A stretch of 64,000 bases of DNA from Cladocopium goreaui (GCA_947184155.2 CAMXCT020000809.1:55116-119115); one strand, 5' to 3'; counted from the stretch's first letter, positions 45,161 through 55,298 are shown. Notes: generated from the letters alone by a model not told the origin. Numbers and translations are program-made.

Positions 45161-46002
45161 AGTGTGTCACTCATACCGTTGTCCGACAAGGTGGTATGAG
45201 CCCTTCGGGGAAAGCCTTTCTAGGCTAAAAATTGACGGTAACACGATGTCTGAATTTACACTTTTGAATTAGTAATTCGTTTAAGTACAGTGAACAGCCA
45301 GCCTTTTCTTCCTTGTCTCACCCGTCGATGTCGTTTGGTTGAACAACTGCCCGCTGTACCAGGGACTCACCATTCGTTTGGATTGACACTGCATAGTTGA
45401 AGGTCGCGACAACAATCTTTCCTTTCTCAAGAGACAGCCATTCCGCAGCCATTTTCACATGAGTTCACAGGCAACAGGACATGCTTTACAGGTGTGGTCA
45501 CTTCTTTCTTTTTTCTCGGTGAGGTTCAATTGTGCACGTAATTCAAGGGTTGAACACGTAAGCTGTCCAGAGGGTTGTGACTTGAACCTGGCCATTGAGC
45601 CTAACGAACTCTGCATGCTACTGTGGATGCATCAATTAACTAGTTCCCCATGGGTCCCTTTTCTCATGTGTTTCTGCGTTCTCCTCCCTTCAGGTAGGTT
45701 GGGTCCTGCGCGTGCCGAGGTAGGCGTAGGTTTTCGCCGTGTTAGGTTGGTTCAGGCGCTTCCGTCCTTCCCCCCCCTCCGCTGGTCTTGTTCCGTTGTC
45801 CGTCGGCCTCCGCTTTTCTTTTCCCTTGCCTTTTCAGGGTTTGCCCGTTTCGGGCCAGGTGTGTCGTGTTGGTGTTCTCTCTGTCCCTCTTCTTTTGCGT
45901 TCCCCTCTTCGCGTCCTGGTTAGGTATTGTTCATTTCATTTTCATTGTCATCTCACTTTCATTTTCATTTCATCTGCCCCGCCGCGGTGGGGCGTGTGTG
46001 TG
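45161..46002 (+). other. Leader and residual internal region of family 2
   Basis: Holds two small hairpins (CCC-TTCG-GGG and AGCC...GGCT, 45200-45226) that are conserved in family 1 at 46803-46828. It also holds a spliced-leader-like TCCGCAGCCATTTT at 45442-45455 and a pyrimidine-rich stretch ending CAG at about 45693. ORFs of about 150 codons occur at 45459-45923 and have no recognised family. Confidence 0.55.
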
Positions 46003-46178
46003 TACCATCTGAATAGATGTAAAACTTCTTATCTTGCAGGGGGTCACCGGGGTCCCGGGGGGGTCGGTGACCAACGAAGACACCTCCCCGGGACCCGTGT
46101 AAACGTACCTGCGGGACTGTGGTGGTGCACCTGGGCGCATTTAAGTCGCAGCTGGTGGCCACCACAGTCCCATATACA

Positions 46179-46209
<31 letters not shown>

Positions 46210-46298
46210 TTTTCATTTCTCCTGTTAGGTTTTACCGGGGTGTTTTTTGCACGTCCGATGCGTTCCACATCAACAATTCGATAAGATGTTTCTGAGCA
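46003..46298 (+). repeat. Right terminal repeat (pseudo-LTR) of family 2
   Basis: Second copy, ending TTTCTGAGCA at 46298, where the family 1 element with its GT run begins. In the left copy the same point continues AGTGTGTCAC, so family 1 appears inserted here, next to a GTGTG sequence. Confidence 0.85.
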
Positions 46299-46311
46299 TG
46301 TGTGTGTGTGT

Positions 46312-46579
46312 GGAACATCTGAAAAGATGTAAAACTTCCTTTGGTTCGATGATGGTTGTTTTTCGTGGTTTTACGCTTTTGAATCATATTTGCAGGGGGA
46401 CGTGGCATACAATCAGGGACCACGTCCAACGAAGCTACCTGATTGTATGGGATACAGAGCCTGATCAGCTCTGCGTACCTGCTTCAATTTTCCACTGTTT
46501 ATGGCGACCGGCTAAGCCAAGTACCGGCATGTCGACTCAATTTTCATTTCTTTCCTGCACTGTTGTCGCAATCTGGAAT
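46312..46579 (+). repeat. Left terminal repeat (pseudo-LTR) of family 1
   Basis: Starts GGAACATCT after a GT run (46299-46311) and ends GCAATCTGGAAT. Contains the hairpin ACATCT-GAAA-AGATGT (46315-46330) and the pseudoknot-like region 46398-46449. Confidence 0.93.
46398..46449 (+). other. Pseudoknot-like RNA structure, family 1 left repeat
   Basis: Stem 1 GGACGTGG (46398-46405) pairs with CCACGTCC (46420-46427). Stem 2 CATACAATCAGG (46406-46417), inside the loop of stem 1, pairs with CCTGATTGTATG (46438-46449). The joining loop is AACGAAGCTA. With no spacer between the two 5' strands, some end pairs must open or the stems are alternatives. A second copy lies in the right repeat, at about 57175-57226. 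Confidence 0.7.
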
Positions 46580-47303
46580 TACTTTCGATCAAGTATGAAT
46601 GGTTCAGCTGCATCAGAACCTTCCTCAGAGCAAGGACGTAGAAAGTTTACTTCGCACTGAAATTCACGCTGGATCAACCAATTTTTCCTGGCAGTTGATA
46701 AGGGATTGTTTTGTGCACGTGAGATGCATTCCACAACAAAATTCGCAATGTTGTTTCTGAGCAAGTGTGTCATTCCTGCTGTATACGTCAAGTTGGCAGG
46801 AACCCTTCGGGGAAAGCCTTTCCAGGCTAACAATTGACAGTAAATCGATGTCTGAATTTACACTTTTGAATTAGTAATTCGTTTAAGTAAAGTGAACTGC
46901 TGGCCTTTTTTCATTGTTTCACATGTCGGTCGAGTGAGTGTTGAACAACTAGCCGCTGTGACTGGCCTCGCCTTTTTGACCGTTGTTTGCATAGCTGGAA
47001 GCCACGACAACAACCTTCCCTTTTCTCAAGAGACAGCCACTCCGTAGCCATTTACATGACATTCGAGGTAACAGGACATCCTTGCAGGTATGGTGTTTTT
47101 TCTTTTATGGTCGTTGGTGAGGTTGAAATTGTGCACGTAATTCAGGGGTTGAACACGTAAGCCGTCCAGAGGGTTGTGACTTGAAAGCCGAGGGCCTTTG
47201 AGCCTTATCACGAATACTGCATGCGTTGTGGATGCATCCAATGTTAGTGTTTTAACTTTATAGTGATCGTCTGACAGTGCTGCCAGACCTGTTATTTTTG
47301 GCC
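46580..47303 (+). other. 5' leader of the family 1 element
   Basis: No ORF. Carries the conserved hairpin pair at 46803-46828 and an AT-rich block identical to family 2 (around 46850-46890). The relict spliced leader at 47041 is followed by CAGGTATGG at 47086. High similarity to 45090-45610 shows that the leader is conserved between families. Confidence 0.6.
47041..47053 (+). other. Relict dinoflagellate spliced-leader sequence
   Basis: TCCGTAGCCATTT equals the first 13 bases of the dinoflagellate trans-spliced leader. The following bases (ACATGACATTCGAG) do not continue the match. It lies 250 bases upstream of ORF a. The homologous position in family 2 (45442) reads TCCGCAGCCATTTT. Confidence 0.6.
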
Positions 47304-49387
47304 ATGTTTCCTGGTCGTTGGCCAAACTTTTCGGAGAACATGTGGAACTGTGGCTGGTCAGCGCCTGCCTTTACTTCACCTCAACTTGCAGCACAATTTG
47401 GTCAATTTTGTGGAGGTGATCTGATGAACCAACAGTCTCATGCTCAGACTCAAGCTCAGTTGGCTCAGTTAAGGGACCAGAATGCACTACTGCATCAACA
47501 ATTGAATTCCCAAGCTCAGACCCATATTCAGCAACTCCAGCAGCTTCTCCCATTCCATCAGCCTTCTCAACCAACCGCATCTCATCAGACTCCTCCATCA
47601 GTACCTGAGCCACCAACGGTGCCACCAGTCCAAACACCTCCTGTTCCAACTCCATCTCAACCCGCTCAACAAGAGCCACACACCACTTTCAATCCAGAAG
47701 AGATGATGCAACAGATGCGCCACACAGTGGAATCCGGCATGCAGGCGTTTATGGAAATGACCAAAGAAAGGTCTAAGAGTCCTCATCCAAGTGTGGTACA
47801 ACTTCCACCAGCGACTCCAGTCGCAGAGTCTCCACCCGTTGTCCCGTTGCGGTACCACTTCCACGGCTTCATTGCCGTTCCAGGTCACGGTCAAAACACA
47901 TTCCGACTCAAGTGGACAAACGTCCAATTTCGATCCCGAGAAGTCCAAAACGTCACAGACGGGATAGCCGTTCCCGCCACCATCGTCGACATTCCCGCTC
48001 ACGTGATGACTACATGTCTCCAAGCCGTCCCCAGTCAGTCACTCTTCGATCCAACTCCCCACGTCATCGTGAAGTACTACATCAGCGAGATGAACATCGT
48101 CGACGTGATGATTATACTTATTCATCCACTATACACATCAACCTCAATCTTGGCATGACCATCACTACGAACAACCTTCAATTTCCGACAAGTCGGACTA
48201 CCATGACTACTCCACCTACCCTGTCCACAGCTCCACAAAAAAGTGGAAGTCCTGGCAGTCTTGGAAAGACCAGTCCAAGTCTCAATATTACACGCATCCC
48301 TCCGGATGGGTCGACTATTCAAAGCCGTACTACAAACATCAATCTTATGATGAACCGCCTTCCAAGTATCCTTCAAAGCCTTTGACGGCATACTCGCTGG
48401 AACAGCACTCCCACAACCAGGGCAATCATCCCAATCGCTCTGGTTCCGCTCAGTCCCGAGCTTCCACTCTTCCACCTGGTCATATTGCCATCAACCTTCA
48501 AGAAGGTTCCAAAGAAGAATGGGCTCGCCAAGTCAAACATGCTCTCACCCATCCCGATCGGATGAGAGCGGCAAATGAACTTGATGCAAAGGAGCTTCCA
48601 CAACCATCCACGAGTATTGTCCAAGAGCACTTTGATGAAGCGATGGAAGAATTGACTAACGTGGACTCGAGAATCCCCACAGACATTGGCAGAAAGGCCA
48701 TACATTTATTGTCGAGTACAGGCATCCTGACAGATTTTGATATTTCCGCATGCTATGTTCGAGAACTTCCGCAAACAGGCATGCTGGCCTTGGTCATGCC
48801 GTTGCCAGAAATGAGCCGGTTTCAAATGCCCCCACCCTTTGGCGGCCAAACCCTCGTCACATGGGCACTTGGCCATGGTACGACCCTCAGTACCTCACAG
48901 TTGATCCTTATGGAGGGCAAGATTCGACCAGCCAACTGGTCTTATCACAAAAATCCACAGCGATGTCACATGCCCACCTTTGGAGCATTCTACATAGGCC
49001 GACAGATTGCCAATGCTGATAAGAACTTCCCATCATGGGCAGAACAAGAACAAGAACGATTCTATGGAGAAGAAAGGAAAAGGCCAGCAAGAGATCACCA
49101 TTGGGGCGATCTATAGAGGATCAGTGGAACATCTTTCACTGCGCGGTGGAGGGAACGAGAAATGTCAGCTCAATGTAGCTAAAAAGGGAATCGTCACCAC
49201 TCCTGAGAAGTACACGATTGCTCACAGCTACCACGTGGGGCTGAAGTTCATCGCGATCAAATGGTCAGACCTCAAGGATGATGACAAACTGGCACGACGC
49301 CCTATTGAACTACGGGACACCGACTCTGAGGACAATGTCAACTATCGAGCCAACGAGGAACGGCATTCAGCCAAACATCGACGTTGA
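47304..49387 (+). pseudogene. ORF a: Gln-rich coiled coil, SR-rich segment and HGT-motif domain, frameshifted
   Basis: Starts at ATG 47304 (MFPGRWPNFSENMW). A Gln-rich coiled-coil region (QLAQLRDQNALLHQQLNSQ, about 47450-47540) and a proline-rich stretch lead to an apparent 8-bp tandem duplication (CCCGTTGT, 47835-47849), where the frame shifts. An SR-type segment follows (RHRRDSRSRHHRRHSRSRDD, about 47945-48010). Further shifts near 48130 and 49060 lead into a C-terminal domain: LGHGTTLSTSQLILMEGKI, PTFGAFYIGRQIANAD, then KGKGQQEITIGAIYRGSVEH and EKYTIAHSYHVGLKFIAIKW. I recall this last pattern from many dinoflagellate gene models. An HGT motif followed by an FG.FY motif resembles ADP-ribosyltransferase folds, but that is a weak inference. 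Confidence 0.55.
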
Positions 49388-49716
49388 GCACTTAAGACAG
49401 CACTCTCAGATCGTGTATCTTTAGCTTTCTTGTCCTAAACAGGATCGTGACTTCTTTTCTAGGGATTTCCTGGACAAACGCATTGGCAAAAATGCTTCAT
49501 TGCAACTGCTGACCTGCCCATTAAACTTGTGTTTCACCCTATTTAACTTTATTTCTTTTCATCAGGTTTGTTTTGTGGCTTTGATGCACATACCAACTTT
49601 GCTTGAAAGGGTCCATGTACCTTACATGTGATGATCCATTTCATTTCATCTTGTCAATCGTTGCAACCACCGCAGCCTTTTTGATCCATCAGTAATTTTG
49701 AATTGCCCACGCCACC
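49388..49716 (+). other. Spacer between ORF a and ORF b with spliced-leader-like sequence
   Basis: No ORF. Pyrimidine-rich stretches end in AG at 49463 and at 49566 (TTTCTTTTCATCAG). At 49670-49683 CCGCAGCCTTTTTG matches 12 of 14 positions of the spliced leader, 30 bases before the ATG of ORF b. Confidence 0.5.
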
Positions 49717-51159
49717 ATGGCAGAGTCTGATCGATCCCGCTCACCAGCACCTGGTCGAAATCGAGCTGAACCTGAGCCTTCTCGCCCTCCTGTACGGCAA
49801 GATCTTCCGTTCTTTCCTCGATGGTGTGGTCCTATGCAATCAGCGATCTGGCACTCTCAACAGATGTTGCGACCTCAGTCCAGACCTCAGTTCCAGCCTC
49901 AGTTCAATATACGCCAGCCGGGACCTTATATGATGACTACATCAACAGATCCATCAGCTTCGATGCCCACATGGCCAAATCCAAGATTTCCACCAACCAA
50001 TCCAAGATTTCCACCTGCACCTCCTTCATCACCACCACCAACACTTGCTTATCCACGTCAATCCAGATCAGTCACTCCACCATGTTCACCTACGATTCCA
50101 TGTGCTCCAACTCAACTGGCTTCGCCCAGCACTCCATCAATCCCGTCGTCACAACCTCGCCACTCCGGCACTCCATTCTCCAAGTCACCAGGGGGACAGA
50201 CAACCACTGATGAAAGTCGTACATATGGCTTCGATCCTAACCCTCACTGGCAAGAAGATCAAGACCACTACGACAATCAGAAGATCAACGGTTTGACCTT
50301 CCCTCGAAGTATTCGACCTTCAGCTTTTACACAAAAGCTAGACATCGAGGGATGCGATCCACTGAAGCTTCCGGTAGCGGCCTTACTATATCAGCAGGCC
50401 AACAACTTCTGGCTTCGGAAGCTGGCTCATGGGCGTGAATTGTACCTGATTCCTACGGGGGACATCGCAGCTGTTGTATTTATGACGGAGCTATTGACCC
50501 AACTACGGAACAAAGGGGTGGATCTTGACAAGGTGTCATCTTGCAAAGCCAGACAGGATGGAAAGTTGCTGGACAAAACCAACAACACCAAGTACGCTGC
50601 TCAACAGATCGCAGACCTGATCCACACTTGGGTTCCTACCCGAATGGCAGACCCTGACACTCAACAGGAACTGACTCAACTCCGGAGTCAACTTGCCCAA
50701 CTGCGACAACAACTCGGGGAAACCCCAGGCGACTCCTCATCTCCGGGCACCACTGGCCCTCCAGCATCCAGCCCTGCTGCTACACCTATCCAAGCTGCTC
50801 TTCTTCGAAGCTCTCAACAATCAGCTCCTCCTGCACCACCGGGCTTTGATCCTTCATCCCTCCTTGTCGGCACCACCAGTGTCAATCCGTGGCTCACTCA
50901 AAACATGCCACCCACTCTTGCAGTCAGAGCCTTCAACAAGTGGTTGAAAGAACTCGCACTTTCCGAGGCAAAACGCAAAGTGCTCACCGACAATATTGCC
51001 AAGACGGAGGAATGGTGGGCCAAGCAACCAGCTGATGCGCTTGAGACTGTGGAACGCGTGGCAGTCATGATGGGAATCCCAGTCAATCTCATGGGAAAAA
51101 ACTATGATGCGTTGAACCTCCTCCGGGCTATGACAGCGGGCATCAGCCTTACCAATTGA
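49717..51159 (+). CDS. ORF b: proline-rich protein with coiled coil, unknown function
   Basis: 480 codons, intact. The ATG at 49717 sits in a good context (GCCACCATGG). N-terminus MAESDRSRSPAPGRN with an SR dipeptide motif, then about 150 residues rich in Pro, Ser and Thr. A folded-looking middle follows (residues about 200-310, containing KLPVAALLYQQANNFWLRKL and LYLIPTGDIAAVVFMTELL), then a short coiled coil (QELTQLRSQLAQLRQQLGE, about 318-336). The C-terminal helical region (AVRAFNKWLKELALSEAKRK, about 405-425) ends in TAGISLTN. It directly precedes the GIY-YIG/RT frame, with only 12 bases between the stop and the next open frame. A Gag-like or RNA-binding role is a reasonable guess from position and composition, no more. 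Confidence 0.65.
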   Translation: MAESDRSRSPAPGRNRAEPEPSRPPVRQDLPFFPRWCGPMQSAIWHSQQMLRPQSRPQFQPQFNIRQPGPYMMTTSTDPSASMPTWPNPRFPPTNPRFPPAPPSSPPPTLAYPRQSRSVTPPCSPTIPCAPTQLASPSTPSIPSSQPRHSGTPFSKSPGGQTTTDESRTYGFDPNPHWQEDQDHYDNQKINGLTFPRSIRPSAFTQKLDIEGCDPLKLPVAALLYQQANNFWLRKLAHGRELYLIPTGDIAAVVFMTELLTQLRNKGVDLDKVSSCKARQDGKLLDKTNNTKYAAQQIADLIHTWVPTRMADPDTQQELTQLRSQLAQLRQQLGETPGDSSSPGTTGPPASSPAATPIQAALLRSSQQSAPPAPPGFDPSSLLVGTTSVNPWLTQNMPPTLAVRAFNKWLKELALSEAKRKVLTDNIAKTEEWWAKQPADALETVERVAVMMGIPVNLMGKNYDALNLLRAMTAGISLTN

Positions 51160-51171
51160 CTAGCTCCGCTC

Positions 51172-53962
51172 TTGCGTCGGAAACTCAAGCACAAGGTGCT
51201 TCAATCCCATTTGCAAATTCTCCATTCGATGATTCTCATTCTTTACATTTTGACTCCCTTCACCATGACTTACAGCATCCATTTATTTCAAGGATTCCGC
51301 ATCATTCAAACTCGAATGATGCTCCTGACAATTCTTCATGGTCACCGACCTAATCCCAAGCTGAAGTCAATTTTGGAAGGGTGTGCGGACCTTCAACACC
51401 TGTGGGGCTCAACGCTACATTCCCACAACCTCTTTTCCAGACAATTCTTCCAACCTCAGAGCGTCTATATTCGTTTCACTCACACCAAATCCATGCAACC
51501 CAAATTCTACGTGGGCTCTGCAATGCACCATATCATGGACAGAGAGTATAGCCGCTCCAGGAAATACCTTCAACTCACCAATGAGAGACTTGTGCAAGCT
51601 GAACTGGCACTTCGTTACTGGCAAGAACACGACAACTTGTATATTTGGGCACCTATTCCAATCTATACAGACAGAAGCGACTACCGCAGCCTGGAAATGG
51701 CACTGATTCAAGAATGGCAACCTCGCCTCAATTATCCTTTCATTTGCCAATTCTTCCACCCAAAGAAGGGTCTTCTCAAAAAACCCCTTCTTAACACCAG
51801 TGCTCAATTTGGCCTTGCGACTCTATGGCGGCGTGCCAAACACAAGTTCGCTCCACAACCGGCACGTCAGGTTTTGACCTCTTCCAGATTCCAAAACCGT
51901 CTGGAACTCTGGACAATCATCCACGCCTTAGGTTCAAATACCAAGGCACGGTTCGAGCAGACAAAGATGCTTAGATCCAATGATGGTGGATTGACCTTAT
52001 GCTACGCTCTTAGACGACTGGCCAACAACACCCAGGAGCCATTCCGTACCCTTTCCCTGAATGCCATCGATGCTTCAATCCAATGGTGGCGTGGGAAACC
52101 AGCACCCAAGGCAACAGCTCTACGGGCCCCATGGTGCCTCGCTCCAGACCTTCAGCAAACGCTGAAGAAGTTTCTGCGACAATGGCACGTCAGGATGCCG
52201 GCTCACCAAGTACCATGTCACACTCCTTCCTTCAAGACGGTCTTCATCAAACATGCGGCAGTCTTGGACATCCTGTGCAATCACAAACAAGCCATTGACG
52301 ACTGGTCGACTACGAGCCCAGCCACATGTTGTTGCAAATCCTGGTCCTGTTACAAGAGTGCGGCACTCAATCCTTCGGACTCTCACTGGGTCCTTTCCGG
52401 CTCTCTTCTTCACTCCCATCTCCAACCAGACCTTGCTGTCATCGCGGAAGGATCCTTGGCCAACAAAGTCTTCCCGTCCAAGAAGGAATTTCATAACCAA
52501 CTGCGTCTTGGCTTGAGGAATTGGACCAAACGAAATGGTCTTCCTTCCATGCCCCAGTCCGATATCACCGACCTCTGTCACCAGCTGTGGCACCAACACT
52601 TGTCACAGATCACAAATCACATCACAAAGCAATCAATTGGACGTCTTCAAGACACCTTTGATGGTGCCATCTTTCACTGTGAGGACAAACATGCTTCCTC
52701 TCTTCGAATATTCTGCCCGTGCATTTATTACGAATCCATTGCGAAGACACCCCAAGACCCTTCCATCTTTGAATCCCTACCCAATGAACCATCCTCAATC
52801 GTGACCTCTCTGGTTGAATCCCTTCAACGCCAACACGGACGTGCATATCCGTGGGCAGTGGGATCGGGTCGCCAGCTCCCATCTGGGTATATTCTGGCCA
52901 AAAGGAAGAAAGACTTGCGCAGCGGAAGGCCGATTATTTCCTTTGTCGACTCCCCATTCAGACCAATGCTCAACATTCTTGCCAGACTCATTTTCCAGCT
53001 TATTCCTACGGCATGTCCAAATCATTTCGCTACTGGTGATGTGTACACTCTGCTCTCGATATTGAGATCGGCGCCTGTCGACGCCGATTTGATTTTGGTC
53101 AATCAAGACTTGGCAGGCTTCTTCACCAGTCAGTATTGATCAAGACAGATTCCTTCGTTCCTGGTTCATGCTCCTAGACTTTCTCCGGCCCAAAATGAAT
53201 GTCTACGATGAGGAGGTCTTCTCTGTCTACCCTGGAAAGTCCAACAATCCAGGAGACATCATCAAAGGCCGTACCTTTCGTCGCCTCAATGTCACTTGGA
53301 AGATTGTCATCGGCGATGTGCCAGATTTGATCAAATCAGCCTTGCATATGCAGACCTTCGCCTTGGGACAACGATGTATCCGTCAACGCCGTGGCAGTCC
53401 CATGGGCAGTCCTCTTTCTCCTGCCCTATGTCTCATGGTCGTCTCCATCAGTGAACAGATTTGGCACAACACCTTCCACCAACTTCTCTCCAATCATCAC
53501 CTGTTCATAAAACATGTCCGCTACGTTGACAATCGCCTCATCTTCGGTGACAAACGCCTGACCTCATTTGATCCATATGAAGTTTTATTGGATGATGGCT
53601 TCTATGGAAAACCTATTATCCTCGAAACTGAGCCAGACCAAGAATTCCTTGGCTTTATGATCGAAACAAAGCCGCTGGAACTGATTTACCAGGGACCAAC
53701 ACAGGTGTCACAAGTTCTCTCACCATTCTCAGCTTCACCTCCTTCGGTCCTACTCAGCGGTTTCCGGTCGAGATGTCACATCGTCATCAAGGGAGCTTTT
53801 CCATCCCTACGTGTCCAACAAGGCTTGTCACAATTAATTCGATTATATGCACGAGCTGGCTTTCCCAATGAGGAACTTCAGGCCATCTCCAACCAACTTT
53901 TGATTCAGCATCAGAACTCGAGTCTTGCTGTCCTCAAAAATTGCTTCTGCAGCTTTTTATAG
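51172..53962 (+). pseudogene. ORF c: GIY-YIG endonuclease plus reverse transcriptase, one 4-bp duplication
   Basis: About 929 codons in two frames; the first roughly 60 codons may not be native and no ATG is evident. GIY-YIG nuclease at about 51460-51750: SVYIRFTHTKSMQPKFYVGS, an R at MDREYSRSRK, and SLEMALIQEWQPRLNYP, giving the Y, YVG, R, E and N landmarks. A Lys/Cys connector follows (TTSPATCCCKSWSCYKS). RT: SGYILAKRKKDLRSGRPIIS and LILVNQDLAGFF (motif A). A duplicated CAGT (53127-53134) then shifts the frame. The second frame (from about 53135) has QRRGSPMGSPLSPALCLMVV (motif B), HVRYVDNRLIF (motif C with N replacing the second D, 53528-53533) and EFLGFMIE. The architecture is Penelope-like with an N-terminal nuclease. 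Confidence 0.82.
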
Positions 53963-54126
53963 GGTTGCTCGTTTCCTTGTGGTCCCGGTGTTGCTCTTCT
54001 CTCTTGTTTCTGGTTTCTTCCTGTCCCTTCTCGTGGTTGTTGGTGTTCTGTTGTCTCTTGCTTCTCTTCTTCAGCTTCTTGGCTCAAGTTCCGCTTTCCT
54101 TTTGCTTCGTCTTCGTTTGAACGCTC
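53963..54126 (+). promoter_or_regulatory. Pyrimidine-rich spacer before ORF d, possible trans-splice acceptor
   Basis: More than 100 bases of C/T-rich sequence end TCTTCTTCAG at 54073. TTGGCTCAAG follows at 54079-54088, the last ten bases of the dinoflagellate spliced leader. It could be a relict of a spliced mRNA or a chance match. Confidence 0.45.
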
Positions 54127-55095
54127 ATGGATCATGCTCAAGGGCGAGCGTTCCATCATCATTTGGCTAGAGCTATTATGCATCTCAACTATCTGGCAGG
54201 GCTCTTGCCTTTCTTCGAGCCCTCCATTGAATATGATGAATCGCCGCCTCCGGCCAATCTCCGTCTTGATCATCCAACAACCAGAGGCCTGCACACTTTT
54301 GTGCCCCGACCGACATCCGAAGGTCCCCCGCCCTTGGTATCACATGGCGGCATCCCTTCCCACATGGTATTGAATCCAGAACTATACCTGCGACCGGCAT
54401 CAACAAGCTCTCCACCAATCAATACATCTATTCTCACCACTGGTACATCTCGACCTGCCAGTCTTATGACGGACCCTGGTCCGAATCCGATTCCTGGGTC
54501 CACAACAACGATTACCTTCCCTACGGCACCAACACGCACTACCACACCTGTTCCAGTGCGATCAAAACAACGGTCATCATCTCTGGTGGACCCACAACCA
54601 AAAAAGAAACAGAAAGGGGAGTCCATTCCTGAGCCTAGACTCGCCCACAATCTTGATGCTGTCCATTCGACATCGTTACCCATTATTTCAGACGCCCGTT
54701 CAGGCGACATGAATTCTGATGACTCCGAGGGTGAGGCTGCGTCAAGAGAGGACATCAGCTACATTCATGGGGGGAAAGCAAGACCCAGAACACCTCCTCT
54801 TACCTTGACTCCCAATCCAAAAGCTCCGCCGTCTCCACAGATGCACATCGTCCATGCTATTCCTGCCGCTACACCTCCTGATCCGGCTCGTCCTTGGACC
54901 CACGCCGATGACCAAGAATTGATTGGCATGAAACAGGACACAAAGTCCAGACCTTCGTGGAAAACGATCGGAGGGAGACTCCATCGCGATCCTCAGCTTT
55001 GCAAGCTACGCTGGGGACTTTTGAAACAGACATCAGAAGTGAATGACCTACCGGGTCCAGTAAACCCACCTCATGAACTTGAGGGTGATGACTGA
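54127..55095 (+). CDS. ORF d: Myb/SANT-like DNA-binding protein
   Basis: 322 codons from ATG 54127. The N-terminal 60 residues have a helix (HHLARAIMHLNYLAGLLPFF). The middle is Pro/Ser/Thr-rich with a nuclear-localisation-like PKKKQKG at residue about 158 and an acidic stretch (NSDDSEGEAASRED). The C-terminus has one Myb/SANT repeat at about residues 257-300: RPWTHADDQELIGMKQ, SWKTIGGRLHRDPQLCKLRW, with three regularly spaced tryptophans. A DNA-binding protein in a retroelement could serve target choice or transcription; neither is shown. Intact, same strand and spacing as its neighbours. Confidence 0.68.
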   Translation: MDHAQGRAFHHHLARAIMHLNYLAGLLPFFEPSIEYDESPPPANLRLDHPTTRGLHTFVPRPTSEGPPPLVSHGGIPSHMVLNPELYLRPASTSSPPINTSILTTGTSRPASLMTDPGPNPIPGSTTTITFPTAPTRTTTPVPVRSKQRSSSLVDPQPKKKQKGESIPEPRLAHNLDAVHSTSLPIISDARSGDMNSDDSEGEAASREDISYIHGGKARPRTPPLTLTPNPKAPPSPQMHIVHAIPAATPPDPARPWTHADDQELIGMKQDTKSRPSWKTIGGRLHRDPQLCKLRWGLLKQTSEVNDLPGPVNPPHELEGDD

Positions 55096-55297
55096 CTCTA
55101 GCATCAATCTTTGCGATGGTAAAAAAAGCGTCATTTGCTGCCTCATTTGGTGCTGTTGGTCCCCATGTTTTTTCCTTTTTTCCTTTTTTCCTTTTTCCTC
55201 TTGCCTTTTCTTCGGGGTTCTCGCCAATGTTGATTTGATTTTTCTTTGGCCTGCGATGAGTGCTCTAACTCTGTGTATCTGTTCATCCACAGCAAGT
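55096..55297 (+). promoter_or_regulatory. Pyrimidine-rich spacer before ORF e, possible trans-splice acceptor
   Basis: TTTTTTCC repeats at 55169-55197 and further C/T-rich sequence end TTCATCCACAG at 55293, five bases before the probable start ATG at 55299. Confidence 0.5.
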
Positions 55298-55298
55298 A

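Larger units (their letters stand above)
44878..46298 (+). mobile_element. Penelope-like family 2: short non-autonomous copy
   Basis: Two direct repeats (44878-45160 and 46003-46298) flank about 840 bp. The internal part contains a 5' leader homologous to that of the neighbouring full element (45161-45610) and then a pyrimidine-rich stretch (45660-45975). All ORFs are missing. A stem-loop GCCCCGC/GTGGGGC at 45976-45993 and GT repeats precede the second terminal repeat. This looks like a deletion derivative that keeps only the terminal RNA signals, comparable to non-autonomous elements of other classes. Confidence 0.72.

Noticed and set aside
46398..46449. HDV-like ribozyme in the Penelope-like terminal repeats
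   Set aside because: The nested pairing order and a CNRA-type joining strand fit, but the P3 and P4 helices and P1.1 cannot be drawn. Reported only as a pseudoknot-like fold.
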